A DNA stretch of 64,000 nt, from positions 3,534,001-3,598,000 of the forward strand of contig NZ_CP107899.1 in assembly GCF_036013915.1 (NCBI RefSeq). Direction: 5' to 3'. The notes under the pieces are model-generated. The model had not been told where the DNA came from. It did not search any database and saw nothing but the letters and a program-made list of their open reading frames with translations. Made by a program: the position numbers and the translations under genes. Of this stretch, positions 1 through 8,317 are shown in pieces; the stretch's first letter is position 1, and each line of letters starts with the position of its first letter. The stretch comes from Streptomyces sp. NBC_00464 (lineage in GTDB: Bacteria > Actinomycetota > Actinomycetes > Streptomycetales > Streptomycetaceae).

Positions 1-424
1 CACTGGCGAGCCCGAGGTCCAGGTGCTCGAAGGGGTCCTCGCGGGTCGGGTCGATGAGCAGCGAGCCGACAAGGCCGTCGCTGCGGTGCTTGTTGCCCTT
101 GAAGCGCGTATTGCAAGTGGAACAGGCCAGCAGCAGGTTCGGCCAGTAGAAGGTCCGTACGGCGCAGCGGGACTTGGGTACGAAGTGATCCACCGTGTCA
201 GCCATGTGATTGCCGCAGTACATGCAGCAGTCGATGCCTGGAGCCATGTCCTCCAGGGCTTCGCGTACCGGCTGGTACACGTCGCGACGCACGGTCTTGC
301 GTTCCCACATTCGGTCGGTGTGCTTGTCCCGTTCGGGGACCGGGGTATCGGCCATCTCCTGGGACAGGGCAAGCAGGGAGGCTTCCAGCTCAGTGGGGAG
401 CCTCGGTCGTACGATCCTGATCAC
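1..424 (-). CDS. HNH endonuclease, PtuB-like (3' end cut by window edge)
   Basis: Leftward gene whose C-terminus is outside the window. Read from the GTG at 424, the visible 141 codons hold a zinc-ribbon HNH fold: C67-x2-C70, then D79-H80, N96 in a WPNLLLAC context, and C101-x2-C104 followed by N105. The segment after it (IDPTREDPFEHL) matches what I recall of PtuB/TIGR02646-type HNH proteins of Septu and retron defence systems. The GTG overlaps the stop of the upstream ATPase gene (GTGA, 421-424), so the two are translationally coupled. Expected role is a DNA-cutting effector controlled by the ATPase. Family is confident; assignment to Septu is inference. Confidence 0.8.
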   Translation of the reverse strand, partial: MIRIVRPRLPTELEASLLALSQEMADTPVPERDKHTDRMWERKTVRRDVYQPVREALEDMAPGIDCCMYCGNHMADTVDHFVPKSRCAVRTFYWPNLLLACSTCNTRFKGNKHRSDGLVGSLLIDPTREDPFEHLDLGLAS

Positions 425-1779
425 GAACCGCCGCTCTCCCGCCTCCTGGCTCGCAGGCTGGAATCTTCGACGTAGGTCGCCTGTGAGCTGGCCAGAGTCC
501 GGCGCAGGTTACGGAACCGGCGCACCGTCTCCGGATCGGCGTCCCCCGCCGCGACCTCGTACTCCAGGTCGGCGAGTTGTTCCCTGAGCTCCTCGGCACG
601 ACGGGAGAAGGGGGATCTCAGGCCGAAGAAATCGGACAGGACCGCGTCGTCGCCGGTGCCATAGACGATCGTGCCGTACTCCTTCTCGTCGACGACCTCC
701 GGCGGGGCCTCCTCATCAGGGCTCGGCAACCGGACGAGACCGCCGGGGTCGGCGGCCTGGCAGATGTAAGGGCTGTGGGTGGTAACGATGAACTGCACTG
801 CGGGGAAGTGGGTCTTGAACCACTCACCGATGCGTTGCTGCCAGGAGACGTGGAGGTGCGCGTCCACCTCGTCGATGAGGACGACGCCCCGGTACGGCAG
901 GTACGGCCGGCCGATGTCGTCGCGGCGCAGTGCCAGCGCGCCGTAGGCGGCGTGCATCTGTCGTACGACGTCCAGGACCAATGCCGTGACGGTGCGCAGA
1001 CCGTCGCTCATCCGCCACTGGGCGACGAGCGGACCCTCGCCATCGGCTCGCCGAAGCCACAGGCCACGCGAGGTAACCTCCTCGACGCGGAAGTCGCCGG
1101 GCAGCAGTTCGTCGTTCAAAAGTGCGAGTACCGATTCCAGCACCTCGGTGGCGCCGGCCTCGCCCTCCAGACGGCGTGTATGGAGGGAAATGAGCCAGAC
1201 CACCGATTCGGTGAGTGCCGACTGTTCCTCGAAGAGAGTGCGCAGGGCCTCGGTCCGGTCCGGATTCTGACGGTCGCGCTCGAAGAGGCCGGTGCCACTG
1301 AGCCGACGGAAGGGGCCGTACGCGGCGTGGAACCAGCCTGCCGGCGGCGAGGAGGACCACAGCAAGTTGGCCACCTTGGCACCCGGATCGGGGAGGAACC
1401 GTACGCGGGTCGGGGGTGTGTCCTCCGCGCTGAGCGGCTCCCGGCCCGGTGCCCACGCCATCTTGACCGTGCGCGGATCAGCAACTGAGGGAGCACCTAG
1501 GTCAGCCTCAGTGTCCGTGATCAGAGACAGCTCCAGGCTCCCCCGGGACTGGCCGTAGGAGAGGTAGTCCTCGACCTCGCCGTCCAAACGGCTGGCCCGT
1601 TCTGGGCCGGCCAGGGCAAGGGCGATGGACCTCAACAGAGTCGTCTTCCCCGATCCGTTGTGGCCGGCGAGGACGGTCCATCCGGCGAAACTCCCGTCCG
1701 GACGTGTGAAGTCGAGGTCGCAGGCTCTGGCACCGTGGAAACCACGTACGCCGTCGAGCCGGAGCCTCGTCACATACAC
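421..1779 (-). CDS. AAA-family ATPase, PtuA-like (SMC/RecF-type)
   Basis: Predicted ATP-binding partner of the HNH nuclease. The Walker A GHNGSGKT is at residues 39-46 right after an SMC-like N-terminus (VTRLRLDGVRGF). An ABC/AAA_21-type Walker B (VLIDEVDAHLH) lies near residue 300, and a D-loop/H-switch region (IVTTHSPYI) follows. The last roughly 90 residues are charged and helical. I chose the GTG at 1779, which has AGGAAGG about 9 nt upstream; an in-frame ATG at 1839 would add 20 Arg-rich residues. With the 4-bp overlap to the HNH gene, the pair has the architecture of Septu (PtuA-PtuB) anti-phage systems. It is divergent from the hsd operon, forming a small defence island. Confidence 0.8.
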   Translation of the reverse strand: MYVTRLRLDGVRGFHGARACDLDFTRPDGSFAGWTVLAGHNGSGKTTLLRSIALALAGPERASRLDGEVEDYLSYGQSRGSLELSLITDTEADLGAPSVADPRTVKMAWAPGREPLSAEDTPPTRVRFLPDPGAKVANLLWSSSPPAGWFHAAYGPFRRLSGTGLFERDRQNPDRTEALRTLFEEQSALTESVVWLISLHTRRLEGEAGATEVLESVLALLNDELLPGDFRVEEVTSRGLWLRRADGEGPLVAQWRMSDGLRTVTALVLDVVRQMHAAYGALALRRDDIGRPYLPYRGVVLIDEVDAHLHVSWQQRIGEWFKTHFPAVQFIVTTHSPYICQAADPGGLVRLPSPDEEAPPEVVDEKEYGTIVYGTGDDAVLSDFFGLRSPFSRRAEELREQLADLEYEVAAGDADPETVRRFRNLRRTLASSQATYVEDSSLRARRRESGGS

Positions 1780-1839
1780 CGCAGCGCCCTTCCTGGTCTT
1801 TCGCCGGCCTTCCCGTTCGGTCTGGGCCCGCTGGCCCAT

Positions 1840-2041
1840 CGCAACTTACCGCCCACTGTACGGACGTGCACTGACAGTGACCCAACGGGCCCATGGCCTG
1901 ATCCGGACGTTCATCATCCACGTACTGACGAAGGCCCTGGGCGTGCGTACGTCGGCTGGTGTAATGGGTGTGGCTGACGGGCTGCTACAGGCGCGAAGCA
2001 TGAGGCAGGAACGTGAGGACCGCGAGGTACGGGGAGGGGCC
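1840..2041. promoter_or_regulatory. Divergent promoter region between the ATPase/HNH pair and hsdRSM
   Basis: The roughly 200-bp spacer separates two outward-transcribed defence operons. It contains a perfect 11-bp palindrome, CACTGACAGTG (1869-1879), a plausible operator half-way between them. A good ribosome site (GGGGAGGGG) just precedes the hsdR ATG at 2042. No convincing -35/-10 pair could be fixed by eye. Confidence 0.4.
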
Positions 2042-5000
2042 ATGAGCGCTTCTGGCGCGCAGGCGAACGAGGGCAGGAACGGCAAGGCCGAGCAGGCGTT
2101 GCGCGAAGCCGGCTGGCGGGTGTGCGCGCCGCACGAACGCGACCTGAAACCAGACGCAACTGCCGTCCGTACCCCGCATCCCGAACTCGACGGGTTGTTC
2201 CTCTACATGCTCCACGTGGACCGGGACCTCAGCGGCGTGGTGGTAGCGGGGAGTGAGACCACCGACCCGCACGAGCTGCTCGCGGAGGCGGACCGTCTCG
2301 CCGTCCACCTCTCGGTGCAGCACCAGCGGCGCATTTGGCAGGAACGTCCTCTACCGTTCCGCTACGGGACCAACGGACATGTCTGGCGCTTCCTCAACGC
2401 CCTCGACGCCGAACATCTCGACGGCGCACCCGCCGCCGATGCGCACCAGGGCGGAGCACGCAGCCGCTACGTCTTTGCCCCCGCACGGCCCACCACCGTC
2501 GCACGCTGGAAGCGGCAGGCCGTGCAGCATCCTGAGGCGCCCTCTCTGCGTGCTCGGTTGCGTCGGCTGCCGGGTGTCCACCTCGACCCCCAGCGGCAGC
2601 TGTACGACGCCCAGCGCCGGGCCATCGAAGGACTGGAGGGCTCACTGGCTGCCGACCGTCAGCGGGCGCTGATCCAGATGGCGACCGGGGCAGGCAAGAC
2701 CTACACAGTCGTCCAGGCCAGCCACCGGCTGTTGCAGAACGCGGGGGCGCATCGCGTGCTCTTCTTGGTGGATCGCTTCAACCTGGGTGATCAGGCGTAC
2801 CAGGAGTACCGCGACTTCCAGCCCACGAACTCGAAGAAGCCACTGCACGAGGAGTTCCCGCTCAAGCACCTCTCCGGCGCACGGTCGGGCCTGGCGGACT
2901 CCGACAAGATCGTGATCACGACGATCCAGCGGCTGTGGTGCATGCTGACCGGCCGGACCCCGCCCGAGCCCGGCAGCGAGGAGGCGCGGAACTTCGAAGG
3001 CAGCGGAAAGGCCGGCCTCGGCAAGGCGCTGCCGGTGGTCCGCTACTCCCCCATACTTCCGCCCGACTCCTTCGACTTCATCGTCATCGACGAGTGCCAT
3101 CGCTCGATCTACGGCGCGTGGCGGCCCGTGCTCGAGTACTTCGACGCACACATCATCGGTCTGACCGCGACGCCGATCGGCCCAACCTTCGCCTTCTTCG
3201 AGAACAACCTGGTCAGCCAGTACACCTACGAGGAAGCGGTCGCCGATGAGGTCAACGTCGACTACGACGTCTACCGGATCTCGACCCGGATCACCCGGGA
3301 CGGCTCGAAGATCCCCGCCGTCACCGAGACACAGGCGCCGGACGGCACCGTCGAGCAGATCAACACCGTCGTCGCCCAGGTGGACCGGGTCACGCGGGAG
3401 AAGCACTGGCACCAGCAGGAGGAGGACGACGAGTACACGGCGCCCGAGCTGAACGCCCGGGTCGAATCCACCAGCCAGATCCGCACGGTCGTCGAGACGT
3501 TCCGGAACCGGCTGTTCACGGAGATCTTCCCGGCCGATGCCGATCCCGACACGGGCGAAATATTCCAGCCGCGGTCCATCGTCCCCAAGACCCTGATCTT
3601 CGCGGCCACCAACCGGCACGCGGACGCCATTGTGGCCGAGGTGCGCAGGGCCTGGAATGCGGGCGACAGGTTCTGCTTGAAGATCAACAGCGAGACGACG
3701 AATCCAGCCAAGGCGATCAAGGACTTCCGCAACGAGCCAGAGATTCGGATCGCCGTCACCGTCGACATGATCGCCACTGGCACCGACATTCCGGCCCTGG
3801 AATGCCTGGTCTTCATGCGGGATGTGCGCACCTGGTCCTACTTCGAGCAGATGAAGGGACGCGGTGCTCGGATCATCAAGCCTGAAGACCTACGCCGGGT
3901 CACCGAGGACGCCGTGTGCAAGGACCGGTTCGTGATCGTGGACGCGGTGGGTGTGACCGAGCACCCGATGATCGACGCCCGGCCACTCGTGCAAGACAAT
4001 CTGCGGGACCTGCCCAGTCTGAAGGAGCTTCTCCGCGCTTGTGCGGAAGGGGTCTCACTCAGCGTGGCCCAGGTCTCCACTCTGGCCGGCCGCCTAAGTC
4101 GGCTCGGGCAGCGGATCGACGAGCAGCAGCTGGCCCTGATCGAAGGGCGCACGGGCGGCCGCAAGCTGACCGAGCTGGTGACGGATCTGGTGCACGCCAC
4201 GGATCCGGACCGGCTGGCGAAAGTGCGGGGGCGTGTCAGCGAGGAGGCAGAGGGCGGTGCCGGCGAGCCGGTGGACGGTGCCGCATCCGCACCGGATCAG
4301 GCCGATTCTGTTGCCACTGGGGAAGCCGACGTCGATGTCGTGCTGGTACAGGCCCTGCGACCGTTCGTCGAGCGGGAAGCGTTGCGTGAGGCGCTGCTCG
4401 ACGCGGCTCGCAGTCGCTTGATCAAGATCGATCACCTCAGTCAGGACGGTGGCGTGATCGCCGAGGGTGTGACTGACGTCATGCGGGCCGAGCGGACGGT
4501 GAAGGACTGGCGTCGGTTCATGGCGGACCGCCAGGACAAGTTCGCCGCGCTGAGCATCGCCTTCGAGAAACGGTGCTCGCTGCGCGAGGTTCAGGCACAG
4601 ATCGACGAACTTCTCGGCCTGGTCAGCGCGCCGCAGCAGCGGTGGACCGGGCAGCAGCTGTGGAAGGCGTACGTCGACCTCGGCATCGCGCGTACGAAAC
4701 GGCGGCGGAACGCCGGGCTGCCCGAGCTGATCTCAGTACTCCGGTGCGAGCTGAAGCTCGACGGGGGCGAGTTCCGGCCGTACCGGGATACCGTGGGGCT
4801 TCGCTTCCGAGAGTGGCTCGCGCGTCAGGAGACAGCGGGCGTGACGTTCACGGAGGAGCAGCGGCGCTGGCTGAAACACGTTGCGAATGTAGTCGCCACC
4901 TCGGCGGCAGTCTCCGTGGACGCACTGGACCAGCACGCGGTGTGTCGGGCCGAGGGCGGCTGGAGCAGGTTCAGAACGGTGTTCGCGGGAGGAACGCGGA

Positions 5001-5047
5001 ATCCGGGTGAACTGATCGACGAACTGGATCGGGAACTGGGTGCGTGA
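2042..5047 (+). CDS. hsdR: Type I restriction enzyme R subunit (HsdR, EcoEI-like translocase)
   Basis: 1001-residue motor subunit of a type I restriction-modification complex. Superfamily 2 helicase motifs are clear: ATGAGKT (214-220), DECH (350-353), the LTATP motif, TGTDIPAL, and motif VI QMKGRGAR (603-610). A long C-terminal helical region resembles EcoEI_R_C. The start is the ATG at 2042 with GGGGAGGGG upstream; the reading frame is open further upstream but without a ribosome site. Odd point: in the N-terminal domain, where HsdR proteins carry a PD-(D/E)xK nuclease, the aligned segment (residues 50-73) reads GVVVAGSET where an E-x-K is expected. Only the Asp (D50) seems kept, so DNA cleavage may be lost. 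It is followed 3 bp later by hsdS. Confidence 0.93.
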   Translation: MSASGAQANEGRNGKAEQALREAGWRVCAPHERDLKPDATAVRTPHPELDGLFLYMLHVDRDLSGVVVAGSETTDPHELLAEADRLAVHLSVQHQRRIWQERPLPFRYGTNGHVWRFLNALDAEHLDGAPAADAHQGGARSRYVFAPARPTTVARWKRQAVQHPEAPSLRARLRRLPGVHLDPQRQLYDAQRRAIEGLEGSLAADRQRALIQMATGAGKTYTVVQASHRLLQNAGAHRVLFLVDRFNLGDQAYQEYRDFQPTNSKKPLHEEFPLKHLSGARSGLADSDKIVITTIQRLWCMLTGRTPPEPGSEEARNFEGSGKAGLGKALPVVRYSPILPPDSFDFIVIDECHRSIYGAWRPVLEYFDAHIIGLTATPIGPTFAFFENNLVSQYTYEEAVADEVNVDYDVYRISTRITRDGSKIPAVTETQAPDGTVEQINTVVAQVDRVTREKHWHQQEEDDEYTAPELNARVESTSQIRTVVETFRNRLFTEIFPADADPDTGEIFQPRSIVPKTLIFAATNRHADAIVAEVRRAWNAGDRFCLKINSETTNPAKAIKDFRNEPEIRIAVTVDMIATGTDIPALECLVFMRDVRTWSYFEQMKGRGARIIKPEDLRRVTEDAVCKDRFVIVDAVGVTEHPMIDARPLVQDNLRDLPSLKELLRACAEGVSLSVAQVSTLAGRLSRLGQRIDEQQLALIEGRTGGRKLTELVTDLVHATDPDRLAKVRGRVSEEAEGGAGEPVDGAASAPDQADSVATGEADVDVVLVQALRPFVEREALREALLDAARSRLIKIDHLSQDGGVIAEGVTDVMRAERTVKDWRRFMADRQDKFAALSIAFEKRCSLREVQAQIDELLGLVSAPQQRWTGQQLWKAYVDLGIARTKRRRNAGLPELISVLRCELKLDGGEFRPYRDTVGLRFREWLARQETAGVTFTEEQRRWLKHVANVVATSAAVSVDALDQHAVCRAEGGWSRFRTVFAGGTRNPGELIDELDRELGA

Positions 5048-5050
5048 GTA

Positions 5051-6646
5051 GTGGAGAGTGACGCGGAAGGCACCGGGGCGCCGGAAAGAGCAGCCATCGA
5101 GCTTCCGGCCAGCTGGAGCTGGGCCGAACTCGACGACCTTCGATCCGCTGACGAGCGCCCCGTCACGGACGGCCCATTCGGCTCGAATCTTGCGACACGG
5201 CACTACACCCACTCAGGGCCGCGCGTTCTTCGCCTTCAGAACATCGGCGATGGAGAGTTTCGTGATGTCCGGACACACATCCCGGAGAGCCACTTTGAGC
5301 GTCTGGCCGTGCATGAGGCGCGAGAAGGTGACCTCGTCATTGCGTCGCTCGGCGACGACCTGCCGCGAGCCTGCATTGTCCCGGAGCACGTGGGGCCAGC
5401 CATCGTCAAAGCCGACTGCATCCGGTTCCGGGCACATCCCGAGGTATCCACCGAGTGGTTGCTTCGGGCGCTGATCGCACCGGCGACCAAGCAGCATGCG
5501 GCTGCCAGTCTGCGAGGAATCGGACGGGCCCGTCTGGGGTTGAACGGAATCCGGTCGCTGCCCGTCCCTGTCCCGCCAGCAGCTGAGCAGCGACGGATCG
5601 CCGATGCCCTAGACACGCGGCTCGCCCGGCTCGCCCGCATTGAGGAACGCCTCGTCACCGCACAACAGCACCTGGCCCGGCTGGGAGACATGGTCATGGT
5701 CGCCGCCGCGACCGGCATCCTGGCCAGCGATTCCGACCCCCAGCACGTAACGCTCGACAACTCACCAGGCGTAACCGACGGCGAGCTGCCCCCACTCGCG
5801 ACAGGATGGCGATGGGCCCGCCTCCAGGACATCGCCGACGTGGTCGGCGGTGTAACCAAGGATTCCAAGAGCCAGGACGACTCCGGTCTCCCCGAAGTGC
5901 CATACCTACGCGTCGCCAATGCCCAGCGAGCACGGCTGGACCTCTCGCAGGTGACGAAGATCCGGGTCGCCCCAAAAGCGCTGAAGAAACTCCGCCTCCG
6001 TGCCGGCGACCTCCTGATGGCCGAAGGCGGTGATCGGGACAAGCTCGGTCGCGGCTGGATCTGGGAGGACCAGATCAAGGAATGCATCCACCAGAACCAC
6101 CTCTTCCGGGCCCGGGTCCAGGAACATGCGACACAGCCCAAGCTCCTCGGCTGGTACGTAAACTCAGCTGCGCGCTCCTGGTTCGAGGCAAACGGCAAGC
6201 AGAGCGTGAACCTGGCCTCCATCAGCATCTCCAAGGTCAAGATGCTCCCGGTCCCCGTGCCATCGGCAGACCGGGACGACCAGAAGGCATTCGTCGCTCT
6301 CGGGGAGCGGGTGTTCTCTCGCTTCCACCGCCTCACCGACGCCTGTGAGCAAGGGCTCGCCCACGTCACCGCCCTCCGCCGAATCCTCCTCTCCGAAGCA
6401 TTCGCCGGTCGGCTCGTCCCCCAGGACCCTCACGATGAGCCCGCCGAGGACCTCCTCAAGCGGATCCGGGCTGAGCGCGAGGCCGCCGAGGCCGAGCGGA
6501 AGGAAGCCCGGCGGGCCGCTGCCCAGGCCCGGCGGAAGGAAAAGCAGGCAGCGGCCGGGCCACCCACGGCAACGCCGCCACCGGCATCCCACACCCCCCT
6601 CCCCGAGGGCGAACAGACCACCCTCCCCCTGGAGTTCACCGAGTGA
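5051..6646 (+). CDS. hsdS: Type I restriction enzyme specificity subunit (HsdS)
   Basis: 531-residue DNA-recognition subunit that docks two HsdM and two HsdR. It shows the usual duplicated plan: TRD1 (about 20-175), a conserved central helix region beginning PVPPAAEQRRIADAL, TRD2 (about 235-400), and a second conserved region (PVPSADRDDQ) with a distal helix. A Lys/Arg/Glu/Ala-rich coiled tail (about 470-505) and a Pro/Thr-rich end extend it beyond the usual 400-450 residues. The GTG start lies 3 bp after the hsdR stop, and its stop overlaps the hsdM start (GTGA at 6643-6646). Gene order R-S-M indicates one operon. Confidence 0.92.
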   Translation: MESDAEGTGAPERAAIELPASWSWAELDDLRSADERPVTDGPFGSNLATRHYTHSGPRVLRLQNIGDGEFRDVRTHIPESHFERLAVHEAREGDLVIASLGDDLPRACIVPEHVGPAIVKADCIRFRAHPEVSTEWLLRALIAPATKQHAAASLRGIGRARLGLNGIRSLPVPVPPAAEQRRIADALDTRLARLARIEERLVTAQQHLARLGDMVMVAAATGILASDSDPQHVTLDNSPGVTDGELPPLATGWRWARLQDIADVVGGVTKDSKSQDDSGLPEVPYLRVANAQRARLDLSQVTKIRVAPKALKKLRLRAGDLLMAEGGDRDKLGRGWIWEDQIKECIHQNHLFRARVQEHATQPKLLGWYVNSAARSWFEANGKQSVNLASISISKVKMLPVPVPSADRDDQKAFVALGERVFSRFHRLTDACEQGLAHVTALRRILLSEAFAGRLVPQDPHDEPAEDLLKRIRAEREAAEAERKEARRAAAQARRKEKQAAAGPPTATPPPASHTPLPEGEQTTLPLEFTE

Positions 6647-8217
6647 AGCCGGAAGCCCGACGTCTTGTCGACCGTCTCTGGAACTACTGCAATGTGCTGC
6701 GCGACGACGGCGTGTCGAGCCTCGAGTACCTGGAGCAACTCAGCTTCCTGGTGTTCCTCAAAATGGCTGCCGAGAAGGAGATCGCCGACAAGGATCTCTG
6801 CGACGAGCAGCGCCGACCGGTGCTTCCCGACGCCGAGGAGTGGCAGGGCCGCGGCTGGCCTGAACTGCTCGAACTCTCCGGTGAGCAGCTGGAGGAGACC
6901 TACACCCAGCTCTTGGCCGACCTCGGCAAGGAGGACGAGGGCCGCAAGAGCACGCTCGGTCTGATCTTCTACCGCGCCCGGAACCGCATCCAGAACGCGG
7001 CCAATCTCCGCCGTCTCATCGTCGACCTGATCGAGAAGGAGGACTGGCTCCAGTCCAGCAAGGACATCAAGGGCGATGCCTACGAGGCATTGATCGCCCG
7101 CAGTGCGGAAGACACGAAGGCCGGCGCCGGTCAGTACTTCACCCCACGGGTGCTCATCGAGTCGATCGTGCGGTGTATGCGACCCACGCCGGAGGACACC
7201 ATCACCGACCCCGCCTGTGGCACCGGCGGCTTCCTGCTCGCCGCGCACAGCCACATCGTGGACACCTACGGCGAGGAGATGTCCGTCGAGGAGTCCGCCC
7301 GGTTCGACGAAGGTGCGATCTGGGGCACCGAACTGGTGCCGGCAACCGCACGCCTCGCCGCGATGAACCTGCTCCTCCACGGCATCGGCAGGCCCGACGG
7401 CAAACCCCTGATCCACGTAGAGGACGCTCTGGCGAAGCCGCCGGCCGAGAAAGCCTCCCTCGTCCTGGCCAACCCGCCCTTCGGTAAGAAGTCCTCCATC
7501 GTGATCACCCATGTCGACGGCACACTCAGCCGCGAGGACATGTCATACCACCGCAAGGACTTCTGGGAGACCACGACCAACAAGCAGTTCAACTTCGTCC
7601 AGCACATCGCGAGCCTGCTCGCCGACAGCGGCAGAGCTGCGGTGGTCCTGCCCGACAACGTCCTCTTCGAGGGCGGGCGGGGCACAACCATCCGTCGTGA
7701 GCTCCTCAAGCGGTTCAATCTGCACACGATGCTGCGGCTGCCTGCCGGCATCTTCTACGCGGGCGGCGTCAAGGCCAATGTCCTCTTCTTCGACTCGGCG
7801 TCGCCACGCCGCAGCGAGGACGAGCCCCCGCACACACAGCAGCTGTGGGTGTACGACCTGCGTACCGGCAACCGTTTCACGCTGAAGCAGAACCCGCTGC
7901 TCCCCGGGCATCTGGAGCAGTTCGAGAAGCAAGTGTTCGGGGTCGGCGAGTGCGAGGTGATCGCCGAGGCGGTCGCCCGGCGAAAGCCCGGGGGACGGCT
8001 CCAGGTCTTCGACGGCGCGAAGCTCGCCGCCTCGAAGGAGGTCAACCTCGACATCGGCCTGATCGAGCCGGACGATAAGGATGCCGCAGAGGCCAAGTCC
8101 CTGTCCGAACTGACCCTCGCTCTTTCTGCTGATCTTCGCGATGCACTTCTCCAACTCGAAGAACTGGCAGCGGACTTGGATGTGAAACTGCCGCCGCTGC
8201 TCCGAGAAGAGGCATAA
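6643..8217 (+). CDS. hsdM: Type I DNA methyltransferase subunit (HsdM)
   Basis: 524-residue N6-adenine methyltransferase of the type I complex. An N-terminal helical HsdM_N domain (about 5-140) precedes the catalytic domain. Motif I DPACGTGGF begins at residue 189 (S-adenosylmethionine binding), and the catalytic NPPF is at 277-280. The GTG start overlaps the hsdS stop, indicating coupling. A C-terminal helical tail ends at 8217, followed at once by a strong hairpin terminator. The gene looks intact, so host modification should work even if the HsdR nuclease is damaged. Confidence 0.95.
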   Translation: MKPEARRLVDRLWNYCNVLRDDGVSSLEYLEQLSFLVFLKMAAEKEIADKDLCDEQRRPVLPDAEEWQGRGWPELLELSGEQLEETYTQLLADLGKEDEGRKSTLGLIFYRARNRIQNAANLRRLIVDLIEKEDWLQSSKDIKGDAYEALIARSAEDTKAGAGQYFTPRVLIESIVRCMRPTPEDTITDPACGTGGFLLAAHSHIVDTYGEEMSVEESARFDEGAIWGTELVPATARLAAMNLLLHGIGRPDGKPLIHVEDALAKPPAEKASLVLANPPFGKKSSIVITHVDGTLSREDMSYHRKDFWETTTNKQFNFVQHIASLLADSGRAAVVLPDNVLFEGGRGTTIRRELLKRFNLHTMLRLPAGIFYAGGVKANVLFFDSASPRRSEDEPPHTQQLWVYDLRTGNRFTLKQNPLLPGHLEQFEKQVFGVGECEVIAEAVARRKPGGRLQVFDGAKLAASKEVNLDIGLIEPDDKDAAEAKSLSELTLALSADLRDALLQLEELAADLDVKLPPLLREEA

Positions 8218-8227
8218 GCCAGGCCAC

Positions 8228-8269
8228 ACAGGGCCGTGTTCTGCTCCAGCATGGAGAACACGGCCCTGT
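8228..8269. terminator. Bidirectional hairpin terminator between hsdM and integrase
   Basis: Perfect 15-bp stem (8228-8242 with 8255-8269; arm core AGGGCCGTGTTCT) and a 12-nt loop, between the convergent hsdM and int genes. Confidence 0.85.
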
Positions 8270-8317
8270 CATCTCGTCATGGCATGCCCCTGTTGTGACA
8301 GCGAACTCAGATCACCA

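Noticed and set aside
23..475. Rightward open frame opposite the HNH gene
   Set aside because: The minus strand encodes a clear HNH domain; this frame is its antisense shadow.
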